A stretch of 64,000 nucleotides of DNA, taken from assembly GCF_001625305.1 (NCBI RefSeq), contig NW_017802525.1, forward strand, positions 474,782 through 538,781. Reading direction: 5' to 3'. Shown here in pieces: positions 20,736 to 31,435 of the stretch. The stretch is from Branchiostoma belcheri (taxonomy: Eukaryota; Chordata; Leptocardii; Amphioxiformes; Branchiostomatidae). Position 1 is the first letter of the stretch; each line of letters starts with the position of its first letter. The notes below the pieces were generated by a model that saw only the letters and a list, made by a program, of their open reading frames with translations, was not told where the DNA came from and did no database searches. The position numbers and the translations under genes were made by a program.

Positions 20736-22852
20736 GAGGAGGACCCACCAGTGGCGGCGGGAAATCTGACGTTTGACCTAGAAGAGCCTTGCACCCCGGC
20801 CGCCTATGTACAGCGGGTGCAGGAAAAGAGGGACAGGCTTGTTTCACAGTGTCAGGAGGCAGAGAAATACCTGAACTACCGGAACCTCCCTGCACATGGT
20901 ATGTGCAGTGTATAGTCCCCCATCCGTGAATAGTTTTGTCAGGTTGTAAAGACACTGAGTAAAGAGACTCTTTTTACACAACCAAGTCTTTTATATTCAG
21001 CCGACGTTTCGGTGATCGTCTGTCACCTCTCTCAGGGTAATTCTGACTGGTTCACATTGCACTGCAGCGCAGGCGTCTCTGCTACAGATGCACGTTTTGG
21101 GAACGCATTGTAGATACATTTCCCTGTAATCCAATCACGCATATGTGTAGATATGGAAATATTGTACATTTGGGAATGCATCAGTAGCAGCGACACCTGT
21201 GCTGCAATGCAAGAACCAGTCAGAATTGCCCTGAGGAAGGTGACAGACGGTCACCGAAACGTCGGCTGAATAAAGGACTTGGTAGTGTAAAAAGAGTCTC
21301 TTTACAGTGAAGTCTGTTTCACGTATAGCGACGCAGGTTCTATCGGTTGGCAACCCTGCCTCTGGACCAAGAGGTTGGGATCTCGAATCCCGGCTGTTGT
21401 CGCTCACCGGTACCGGACATGCGCGCTGCTACTGGAAAGGGTCGCAGGACGGGACGTTAGGCTGTGGTCCATTGTTCATTGATTTGTGTTGGTGGAAAAA
21501 AGGGGAATTTCCCCGGTACAGTGAACCTGTAAATACTGTACATAGCATCTGTCTTCTTCGGATTCTGAGTCAACAACCCAAACCACCTTGCCACCTAGCC
21601 TGCACTTCTCACTAAATCTGCCATGTGTTGCTCTTGTTCAAGTGCAACCTTGGACATAGACGTAATTTGTTGACTTTCAGTGCCCAAACGTATTAGTGGA
21701 CGACAAGTACATACCAAAAGTATTCACTTAAGAAATTCACATTGAATTGAATCTCATTTTGAAGCTCTTGTGTGGCATTCTGATGAAGTCTTTGCTACAT
21801 TATGTTGTTTCAGCTCTTGAACAAGTCCGCATAGCCGTTGGCAGGTCAAGGCTGATCACAAGTAACTCGACATCCCCGCTGGCCAGGTTTGAAGAGTTGT
21901 GCCACGAAGCCATGGTGGGTATTTAGAGGGCTTTGTTTTATGTTGAACATATGATTTTCCCATGATACGTTGATACTCAACTCAATGCAAATCATTTGAC
22001 TGTGTATGTTTGCAGCCATCCCATGTTATGTTTCGATTATGTTTCCAAAAGTCAAGTTGTTTGCCAAGAAATGCTCTCTGATTATGATGATATTTGTACG
22101 TGTTCGTAATATTCTTTGTGTGAGATACAACACCAGCAACAGCTACCTGGGCCCATTCCAATAAATCAAATCAAATCAAATCAATTACGCTGTTTTTCCT
22201 CCAACAGACGCTAGGGAGCGACAACCCGTACAAAGCCAACATGAACGACCTGGATGCGTACAGGGAGATTGTCGAGCTGGAGGTAATTATGCCAACAAAA
22301 ACACAAACAAACAAACAAGCAAGTGTTTGAATGAGAGTGGTATTTACTGCTGGATATCTGGTGGTTTGAAGTTGCTAACTGGTTGGTTGAAAGGTTTTGT
22401 ACCATGATTGACATGCCTCGGTGTTGTGTTTTACTGATCTTTCATATTTTGACCTGTTTGACCTTGTTGGTGACCTTGAACTTTCTTTTGAATTCTCTCT
22501 GTCATGCTGAAGTTGTTTCTTGTGTTTCCTGAGTGGTGGTTATTGTTGCCACCAAAAGTATGCCTTTTGTATCTGAGATCCCTCTATCTTGTATGATTCC
22601 TGAGTTCTAAAAATGTTTCCCAAACACTTGGTCTGTTTTAGTTGCCTTCTTGTGATTGTCTTTGTTTTATGATTCTTCACAACTTGACTTGTTTCTATCT
22701 TTTTTTTGAAAGACTGTCTCTTGACCTTTTTTTTAGCTACTTTTGAAAGTAACATTTCACAGAATTACATTCTAATTGTATCCTTTTGTTCATGAACAGT
22801 TATCTGAAGTTCAAAACTCATTGAAGCAACAAATAGACGACTACAAATCACG
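20736..22852 (+). CDS. GKAP/DLGAP-like domain exons
   Basis: Exons 20736-20898, 21814-21914, 22208-22282 and 22800-22852, with agreeing phases. Product: EDPPVAAGNLTFDLEEPCTP, YVQRVQEKRDRLVSQCQEAE, then ALEQVRIAVGRSRLIT, FEELCHEAM, NDLDAYREIVELELSEVQ. The order IR-x2-VG-x3-LIT ... FEELC ... DLDxY-x7-EV follows the GKAP homology domain of DLGAP1-4 and HURP/DLGAP5. DLGAP1-4 are postsynaptic scaffolds and HURP is a spindle microtubule binder. The upstream end is unknown, and the acceptor at 20736 has a poor pyrimidine tract. The last exon joins in phase to the coiled-coil exon at 23597, so this may be one gene with the CLIP-like exons, or two that abut. Confidence 0.5.
20959..21305. mobile_element. 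palindromic element with hammerhead-like core
   Basis: The ends GTAAAGAGACTCTTTTTACAC and its complement close a ~347-bp inverted repeat with arms of ~140 bp (left GCCGACGTTTCGGTGA, right TCACCGAAACGTCGGC). It sits in the first intron of the GKAP-like gene. Ribozyme-bearing inverted copies recall Penelope-like retroelements and retrozymes. Confidence 0.7.
21231..21260 (+). ncRNA. hammerhead-like ribozyme core, copy 1
   Basis: CTGAGGA, then a stem GGTGAC/GTCACC with a short loop, then GAAAC: the conserved box order of a hammerhead core. One extra A lies between CTGAGGA and the stem. Stems I and III and the cleavage site were not resolved. Confidence 0.35.
21330..21600 (+). mobile_element. SINE-like repeat with B box, copy 1
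   Basis: TCTCGAATCCCGGCTGTTG (B-box-like), then GGGACGTTA, GGGAATTTCCCCGGTACAGTG and AACCTGTAAATACTGTACAT. The same order occurs at 56190-56470 and 60090-60490. Confidence 0.6.
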
Positions 22853-23596
22853 GTAAGTGGAGTTTCAGTATTATCATAACTTTATTGCGCAACAATTGTA
22901 CAGTGTACAAAGTATGGCATCTACTAACTTAAGTAAGTACATGTCAACTACATTTTCATAAGGCTAATCTAATACAAAAGTGGGTGGCTAGTATGAGACA
23001 GGTATCAACTTATACAATCGTTTTTAATATATATCTAATGTGATCGTTAATTTGCTGCAGTGTATCCAGTACCATTCTTAAGCAACTTTTGATATGTTCT
23101 TGTTTTACAGTCCATGGTCTCACTACTAGACCAAATGTAGATGATTTTATAAGCATGTGCCACAAGCTTTAGTCTTTTTAAGCACTTGCTCTTGGCTTTG
23201 CCTCTGAATGACATGCTGCTATCTATCACCAGATAGTAATTAGTCTAAAGGGTGTTAAATCACCCATAACAGACTTTATATGGGTCAAAAGCTAGCATGT
23301 AACTGACAGCTGCCTGCTCCCTATTTTCTTGCCTTCCTTCCTCCAGTACAAAAAGGTAAGGACCTCCAAAAAAATATAGACTCCTAAGCTTCTTCTCACA
23401 AGTGTCTCCCATGAACTTACTGTGACTTTATTGTCGATTTTTAAAAAGGTGCAAAACTTAATTTCCATTGCCTAGTTAGTTTGGGATTGATCCTCCTCAG
23501 TAGGAGCTATTGGTATCACATATGAACTGCAGTCTTTTAAAGCTGCCAGGACATTGTAATGTGCATTTTTTTTCTAACACATTGTGTTGGTTTTAG

Positions 23597-26500
23597 GGAG
23601 AACACCCTACAGCGAGAGTTTGAAGGTGAATGTGAGTCGCTGCAGAAAGCAGTGGACATCACTGAGAAACTGGTACAAACAAAAGGATGAGGAGCTTTCC
23701 AAGTACCAATCACAGGTAACCAAAGTGATATCATTGTGCATAGCAGTAAAGATTTCTTTGTAGGGATGCATAACTGATTATAGCAATGACAAGCTCAATT
23801 GTCTATGTTGTCCTCATAATCATCCTCATTGTATGACAAGAGAAAGATATCTGAGAAAAACACTTCTTTTTCAACTTTTCACAGATCACAGATTTGAAGG
23901 GTGAAAGCCACCTTGCAGAGAGCTTGAAGCTTAAGATCTCTGCCTTAGAAGAAGTCAATGAAGAACTTGAAGACAAGGTGAACATCTTAAACACAGCACT
24001 GGAGCAGATGCAAAAAGACATGGACGCCATGACAGCTGGTGAGTTTTCTTAAGACTCTGAGCAATTTTCAAAAAGTACTAAACGTGTAATCATAATTATT
24101 ATGCTAACATGTATTTGTGTGTATCCTGTACGGGATTGCAGTCTATAGTTTTGAATTTTGTTTTGAATCTACTTATTATGATGTTTATTGTTTGAATGAT
24201 TCCTACTATTGATTAATGCTACATGTAGTTTAAACACAGGCTCTCTGAAGCAGTCTTCAAGCAGAATCAATAGATTGAATATTTCATAATTAAACTAATT
24301 TGATTTTATTGATGTCTTGGCACTTCTGTCCCAGCTGATCTGTTTTGTTTCTTCCCTTTTGTAGAGCACATTTCGTACGTGGCAAATGAAATTTACCACG
24401 TTTATGGTGATGTCTTAGATTAAGACCCTGATCATGAGCTTGAACTTGAAGACAAGGTTCCGAGGCATAGCCCCAAAGTCAGTACCCCAGTTCCAGATAT
24501 ACTGGAGGATGGGGATGAGCTGTCCATTTTGAACTCCTCTTTTGAGCTCATGCAGGCCAGGCTAGATGAAGTCAAGTGTGGTAGGTGGTCCTCACAACAC
24601 CACCAGACAACACCAGACAAAGACAGCATACTGACACTTGCATGAAAACAAAGGAAGTGTTTGAAACTTGACCACTGATAGTGGAGATCTTACACAGTGC
24701 ACAGTGTTTTCAGTTCTAAACATCAGTGTCAATCCCAATGAACAACTAACTTTGGTGTGTTTTGAAGTGGTTTTTAAGGTGAAGGGAAAGTGGTGTTGTC
24801 CTTGGTGCTACTAATTGAGTTGTTGTTAAAACATAGTAGATTTGCTGACTTTTTGTCACAAAATGATAATTTAAATGGTATGTAACTGGCTGTAGAACTT
24901 CTGTGTTATCAAAAATTTAGCAATGTGCATTTCTGTCAAGTTGCCTGATTTTTGCAGAATATGCTGATTGGGAAAGTAACTTTACACTGTCAGACATTTC
25001 TGTCTCATAATTTCTGCAAAATCTTGTGAAAACCACATGCTTGTTGGGGAGAAAAACAAAATGCACATTCTTTAGGCATGTAAAAGAAGTATGACTTCGG
25101 ATTTACCCAAAGAGTTGCATTTAGTCATCTTGACAGCTTGACAGGTATGTCCCTGCTAACTGCAACAGTCAGTTCTGTGCAAAGCACCTATGGGGTCTTG
25201 GCTTGGGTTTGTTTTGAATACAGATGCGGAACACCTGCATGAGGACATGGAGAAGGTCCCCACAGGTTTGTGAGCAAACAGGACAAAACAACGGTCACTT
25301 TACATTCGGAAAGTCCCTTTTTTTTTCAAAATTAAAAGTCTCAGCACCACAACATGCTTTTTGGAATCCTCTCATTTCAAAACCCTCTTTATGTTGTCAT
25401 TAACCTGCAGGATGCCAAGGTTCTCATTTGGCTCCAAATTTGTATCAGTTTTGAGACTTAGTCAGCAGGGAAGGTTAAAAAAATTGACTTCTGACGCAAT
25501 GTTACATGTGTATAGTATTGACGAAACTTTGAATATTGAATTTTCTTTCTGAATTTTAAGTGACCAGTAAATTACATGTATGTTTGGCGAATGTACAACT
25601 TTCTTGCTGGGAGCCAAGGTACATGTAGTGTTAGATTATCTTTCTTCTTTCTCAAACTTGAACTGTATCACATTTGGGTTAAGGTGTTTAGAAGGTGCTT
25701 ATCTTAACCATCATTATCTTTTCAGGATCAAATAACAAGATATTTTCTCAAACAGATTCTAGACTATCCTGTTCAAGACTACTTCAACTTCTGCTAGTGC
25801 TTTAATTGTTGATGATAATTAAGCAACATTTTCTCTGCTTTCTGTAACAGGTTCCTGTATAATGCCAAGTTGATTATTATTACCATACTTTTTCCCTGAA
25901 GCTATCACTTAACTTCATTGGTAAGTAAACGTTATTTGATCAGAAGAAAGACTGGTTGTTATTTTGTGACATTGATACATGTCATAATGACTTAGAATAT
26001 ATAATTTTTTCTAGGCCTAAGTACAATTATTGTATTATTGTCTTACAGGACATGAAATAGCTTAATACAGTACTGAGAAACATGATTTGCTATCCTAAAT
26101 TCCCTTTCAAAAAGATCAGAAGTTTTATATGGATGTTTGTTTCTCATGAGTGGCAAGCCATCTTTAGACATAACACATCAGAAATGGAATGGCTGTCCTG
26201 AAAAATTTTTACCAGGAGATCCAGACTTGTTCAGTATTACTTGGATCCACCTGTCCAAACTAAAAGCCTAATTTTAATTTGTTTCCCTCCAGGCGATCCC
26301 ATAACGGCCAAGCTGAGAAAAGAGAAGGAAGAAGCAGAAGGCCAGGTAAGTGTTGAGGAGGGGTTCCTTCAGGTCCATCATTTAACCTGGAGTCCGGACG
26401 ATGCATGCTGTGTCCATAGATCTTCTGCACAAAATATGGATTTGATGTCGTGAACTTGTCAAGCAGTTTCCTTCTGTCTCCCAAGTCTTTCCCAAATTGT

Positions 26501-28285
26501 CTTGTCAGTCTTGCACTCTTGCACTAATTCTCCTTGTAAATGCTACAGTGCTATATGTCTACTAGGTTCAGTCACATTTGTTACAGAACAAAATTTGTGT
26601 TGTAGAATTTTCAGGCAGACTGTAACAGAACCAACTACCTGCAAGGATCTAAGGCAGCCTTCTCTGTAACAAAACAGTTGAATTCTGTATGATACATGTA
26701 CGACTATCCCAAGAATATTCTCAGTTGGACAACTGTGCATCAAATGTGACTGGTACCTTCCTTAGAAGTCTCTCTTCACTCCATCTCAATGTGTGTGTCT
26801 CCCTTTTGTTCTTCCCTGTGTCTTTAACTCCTACTCTTTGTACGGCTTTTGGGATTTCTTCTGTATGGCCGGTGACTCCAGACCAAAGAAATTCGGTTGA
26901 AGGTAACTACAGACGACCATCTTCACCCATGACACGACATCTAAACCATTTCATGTTGAACTAACATCACTTCAGTTTGTTCCTTTTTTAAGACCTTCAG
27001 AAGTTCAGAGCATGATTGCAGGACTCAAGTTTGTATTGAACAGATCTAAGAATGTTTTTGTAGAATCATCCTTGTTTAAGTCACCCTTGTCTGTTAAGCA
27101 CTATGCACTCAAGTCTTGACTAAACTTTGTAGGTATACAATCAACCTGTACAAGTGACCACCTCTACACAAGGACCACCTGCATATCCAATGTGACGTAT
27201 TTCTCTCCCTTTTTCTCAGATTGACTTCCTGAACTCTGTGATTGTGGATCTACAGAGGAAGAACGATGAGCTGATCCGCCGTATTGACCAGTTGGAGAGT
27301 GGTGTGAATGGGGAGGACCTGTTCGATGAAGAGTGCGTATCTGTTTGGGGCTCTAATCCCCCTTACAAGAGAGTGGAACTAAACGGTTGAACAGGTGCCC
27401 CCTAGTTGCTAAATATGCAATTACAGGAGTACAATGGTGGGAGGTATACAACGTAACAGTACCTCCTCCCCACTTAGACTTTAGGGAGATGTTTTTATCT
27501 TGACTTTTTTTTCACTCTAAACTCCCATTCATCTGATGTTCTGTTTCTGGGCCATTTGGTCTCCCCCATGTTAGGAGAGTTGATGGATTTCATTAAGCAT
27601 TGTTATATTGTTGAGACTGGAAGTTGGCTGTTTTTTCATTAATAGGAAATGTTAATATCTCTAGTCATTGTTCTGTATTACTTACTAATGTTGGGTTCTT
27701 GCTCTAGTATCTTTCTCAAATCGTTGTTGAACCATTTGTAGCAGCAAGTTGAAATTTATTTCTGTGTAGGACTTAAAAGATGAAATAGAGTTGTGTACAG
27801 GATTTATCCGTGTTGATTTTTCAGTTGTTTGATCCATGAATCCATGATTATAAAATCACCTTGTTTGCTACATTTGAACCCGTACTCTGTTGTTCCGAAA
27901 CATTCGAAGTACAGTATAGAAATCTTCATTGTTCTCATGACCACATTTTGACATACTGCAACAAGTTTTTTTTAACATCTTGACATTTGTACATCTTTTT
28001 TCCTGGTACTACATGCTTGATACAAAACAGTGAAAACTTCATGAGTGGGACATTCTAACAATTTTTTTCTCTTAATTTCTTTCCCCCACCAGGGAAGAGA
28101 GACTAAGACAACTCCCCCCTCCCCGACTCTACTGCGACATTTGTGATGTATTTGACGAACACGACACAGACGACTGCCCCAAACAGGCCACGGAGTTCGA
28201 GGAGTACGCCTCCCACTCACAGTATCACGGGGACATACATACAATGTACATAAGGAACATACAAGGGTACTATACTAGGCTATAA
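23597..28285 (+). CDS. CLIP-170-like C-terminal region
   Basis: Exons 23597-23715, 23885-24038, 24365-24580, 25224-25265, 26293-26345, 27220-27332 and 28093-28285, all GT-AG with agreeing phases. A coiled coil ([20 protein letters not shown]) is followed by [19 protein letters not shown], nearly identical to vertebrate CLIP1, and by the zinc knuckle [21 protein letters not shown]-170 tracks growing microtubule plus ends; its knuckles bind dynactin and its own N-terminus. N-terminal CAP-Gly domains are not in the window. Lesions: exon 1 is 119 nt with +1 base in an A run after VQTK; exon 3 has in-frame TAA at 24421 although its length keeps phase. The second knuckle is missing: after SQYHG the frame runs into the duplicated segment and stops at 28285. 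Confidence 0.75.
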
Positions 28286-28990
28286 TAGCACATTAACAAT
28301 AAATCAAATTATGGTGCAGATCAGAATAACTAAAACACAATTTTATTATGTGTTGGAAGATAAAATTCATCCACTCGTCATAATGAAATATATCAACACA
28401 GATGAACTTTCATGTCATCGATGATATGTGTACAACTATTAGGAGGAGGTCAGGAGGAGGACCCACCAATGGCGGGACGTCGGCGGACGTTTTTAATGGG
28501 AGAGGCCTGCACCCCGGCCGCCTATGTTCATCGTTTACAGGAGAATTAAATCAATCAATGGTTTATTTGCATTAAAACACAACAACACTGTCCCAAAAAT
28601 GGCAGCCAGAGGCTGAATTGACATTGGGGCATCACATTATTAGTATAAAACGTCATATTAAGCGATTAAAATAGAAATAAACCATTACATAAAATGTATA
28701 TAAAATATTGTCAACAACGTTTCAAGTGCAAATAAATATCGTAGCAGATAACAAAACAGACGAACACTAAAATAAGTCTTAGGTTAAAAAAAGTGACAGT
28801 GTTACATATACATATTAATCAGGCGGATCATGAAAGGAAGGGCACTATTCTGATAACGATCAGTTCTGCTGCGAGGAGTGTTCAGTTTATAAGCTGATCT
28901 GGTTTGACGACCACTTATTGCACTTCTAACAGGTGGCAGAAAATGCCTGAGAAGAGGGACAGGCTTGTGGGACTGTGTCAGGAGGCAGAG
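28236..28990 (+). pseudogene. second, broken copy of the GKAP-like exon
   Basis: 28240-28435 repeats the segment in front of the GKAP-like exon, and 28441-28545 repeats the exon start (GGAGGACCCACCA, CACCCCGGCCGCCTATGT). After CAGGAGAAT the exon is interrupted until ~28948, where GAGAAGAGGGACAGGCTTG and CAGGAGGCAGAGAAATACCTG resume. No intact frame remains. Confidence 0.7.
28548..28940 (-). mobile_element. insertion splitting the copied exon
   Basis: About 390 bases of AT-rich DNA interrupt the duplicated exon. It starts with AATCAATCAATGGTTTATTTGC, the look of a retroelement 3' tail in antisense (similar TTTATT-led starts occur near 13784, 22872, 29368 and 58239). Family not recognised. Confidence 0.45.
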
Positions 28991-29102
28991 AAATACCTGC
29001 TCCTAAGCTACTGGTAAAACTTAATGAAGACACATATATATTTGAATTGCCAATTATTTTAAAGCATGTCACACCTCCACAGGTTTCCTCCAGTGAGGTC
29101 AG

Positions 29103-30966
29103 TTCTGTAGCCTGAGTGTGGATCAGCTGACTGAGATCATCAGCCAGGATAAGCTGGAGGTTAAAGAGGAGACAAGAGTGTGGGAGGCTGTGGTGAGATG
29201 GGTGCAGCACAGCAGGGAGGACAGGTGGGCAGCACCAAAGGAAAACATATTGTTTTTGCTCAGTTTCTTCTTCTTCTCCAGTGACCTCTGACCTTGTCAA
29301 TGACCTGAACCAGGCGGTCCCTCACCATGGTAACTGGTGTTGGATTTAGACTCCTGTCACCATATTTTTTTTCAAACTTTATTAATATTCACAATGTTAC
29401 ATTAAAAAGAGATACATAGTTGACATACACCATATATGTTGATGTGTTTGAACAAGAATCGACAGAGCAGACCATATGCGAAGGTGAACATTATGCATTT
29501 GTTTTGCAAATGTTACTTTTCTAGCTATACAGGTATCTTTTAGTGATGAAGTTAGTTGATAATTACATAATATTACTGAAGAAACCTCATACTACTGATG
29601 ACATGCACATGTTGATTTTGGAAGTTGTTTACTAGTCAAATGATTTGACATCCCAGTATTATTTGCAGTGATGTAAAAATATGACCCAAAAACTCTGGCT
29701 TCACCTTGTTCCCTGCAGACTGCAGCATCTACCCAGCATCCTCCCTCACATCCGCTTCAACCTGCTGACCTCAGGCGACACGGCAGCCATCTTGGAACAT
29801 CCCCTGGTCAGGGAGGATCCTGGGAGTTCTGAGGTCATCAGGAATGTGGTACGCTCCAACCAGAAGCCAAGGCTTGCAATGACCACAGAAATGGTTCTGT
29901 TGCGTCATGAAGTGAAGTATGTATAATATTATACTTGTTCTTCTTCTTTGACTCTGTTTTCAAGTTTGAATTTCTCTTCAGCATTATCTTCCTAAATCCT
30001 AGAACCAACATTGTATGTCCTGATCATTGAATGTATCTTACCTTTTATTTACAGCGATAAAAAGATGCTGTGGATGAACCCAGGAGAAGGGAAGTACATC
30101 TGGTGTGACTATGGCCAACCAGTATGTCCATACAGGGGTGTGGTTACTTGTGATAATGAGATCTATGGCTTGGCTACAGATCCAGACAGCATCTATATGT
30201 GTAAATACAACCATGTTGAGAACAAGTGGGAACAAAAGTCTACCGTGTGCAAAGGATGTGAAAAACCGGGACTTCCATACCGGGATATATATAACCACCT
30301 GATGGAAGTCGATGGACATCTTTTTTACCTTGATGAAGCTCCAGAGGTGGTATTGAAGAAATACAACCAGCATAAGAATGAGTGGCAAAACTGTTCAACA
30401 CCTGATTATGGTGAGTTTGACTCCTTCTTTGCAGTGTCCTGCAATCAGCACATCTACCTCTTCACAGTAGCAGAAATGCATTGGTACGACCCAAGGGAAG
30501 ACCAGTGGTCCAAGAAAGCCCTGTCAGTCTACGGCCTTAATGAGGTATGGCAGTTGCCATGGGAACAGAGATCTTTTGGATGGATCCTGACCACTCCAAC
30601 ATGTTGGTGTATGATACAGAAGCAGACAGCTGGTCTGAACATCCAGTCCCAAGCTTTCAGGAGACTGAGAATAATCCAGACATATACGTTGAAGATGGAG
30701 CTTTCTTTGTACTCCAAAACAGGAAGCTGCATGCAATAGTGGATTATGATTGCCCAAAATGGGCCAACAAGCTAGAGCTACTTCAAGAGGTTTTCGTGTA
30801 TGACAGGCCTGAAGGTGTTTGGAGAGAGTCATCTGAACTGCCTTTTGGGCGGCAGTGTGTGTACAAGTGTACAGACGTCGTGGCTCGTATGTACCTACCA
30901 TATCTGAACACCAGCCATGCAGACACACAGGATGCAGCAAACCCAGAGGGACCAAGTGGAGAATAG
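29103..30966 (+). CDS. KLHL-like protein: BACK and kelch repeats
   Basis: Exons ~29103-29224, 29719-29916 and 30055-30966 (TAG). BACK domain: FCSLSVDQLTEIISQDKL, VWEAVVRWVQHSRED, LPHIRFNLLTSGDTAAIL. Kelch blades follow with paired Tyr/Trp motifs (KYNHVENKWEQ, KYNQHKNEWQN, WYDPREDQWSK, VYDTEADSWSE, VYDRPEGVWRE). KLHL proteins are usually CUL3 ubiquitin-ligase adaptors. The BTB domain that binds CUL3 is not found in front, so the gene is 5'-incomplete here. Near 30546 the frame shifts by one base (NE|VWQ versus the continuing frame MAVAMGTEIFWMDP), probably one G lost from GAGGGTATGG; both sides are clearly coding. The first exon's acceptor (GAGGTCAG) is a choice among two. Confidence 0.8.
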
Positions 30967-30988
30967 TTTTGGTAGTGTACAACCCATC

Positions 30989-31082
30989 TAGCCTGGTTAC
31001 CAAACCTATTATAGCTCCAGAGTCCTACAGTCTCTCCGCAAATAGCTTATAATAGCCTATAATAGGTTTGGTAACCAGGCTA
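30989..31082. mobile_element. 94-bp TAGCCT-ended foldback element, copy C
   Basis: Ends TAGCCTGGTTACCAAACC and GGTTTGGTAACCAGGCTA are perfect inverted repeats. Flanked by perfect 9-bp repeats CAACCCATC (30980-30988, 31083-31091). It lies just past the KLHL-like stop, probably in the 3' UTR. Confidence 0.9.
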
Positions 31083-31435
31083 CAACCCATCAGAGAATGT
31101 GTTGGAACATGCCAGAATGTCATGAGACTTTGATGACTTGTCTGAGTTGATTTTATAATTCATTTCCATGAATTAGAGAATAGGCAGTTGTACTTGTTTC
31201 ATTGATCATTACAAGTTCAGTTAAAACGCTTTGATGTTGATATAAGACATTGACTTGATGGATGTAAGAGTTTCTAGTAAATACCCGTACTGGCGGCACA
31301 CACACTTTTGTGCACCCAAAACTGGAGCTGCGCTCCTAATTTTTTACTGTGGGTGCATATATTTGTGAAGGGTTCAGTAACCTATTTGAAGCTACTATAA
31401 TTAATTGTACTGATGTTGTTGTGAACATTTTGCAG

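Noticed and set aside
20523..20955. CRISPR or regulatory array from repeated segments
   Set aside because: Eukaryotic locus; only two copies, no regular spacers.
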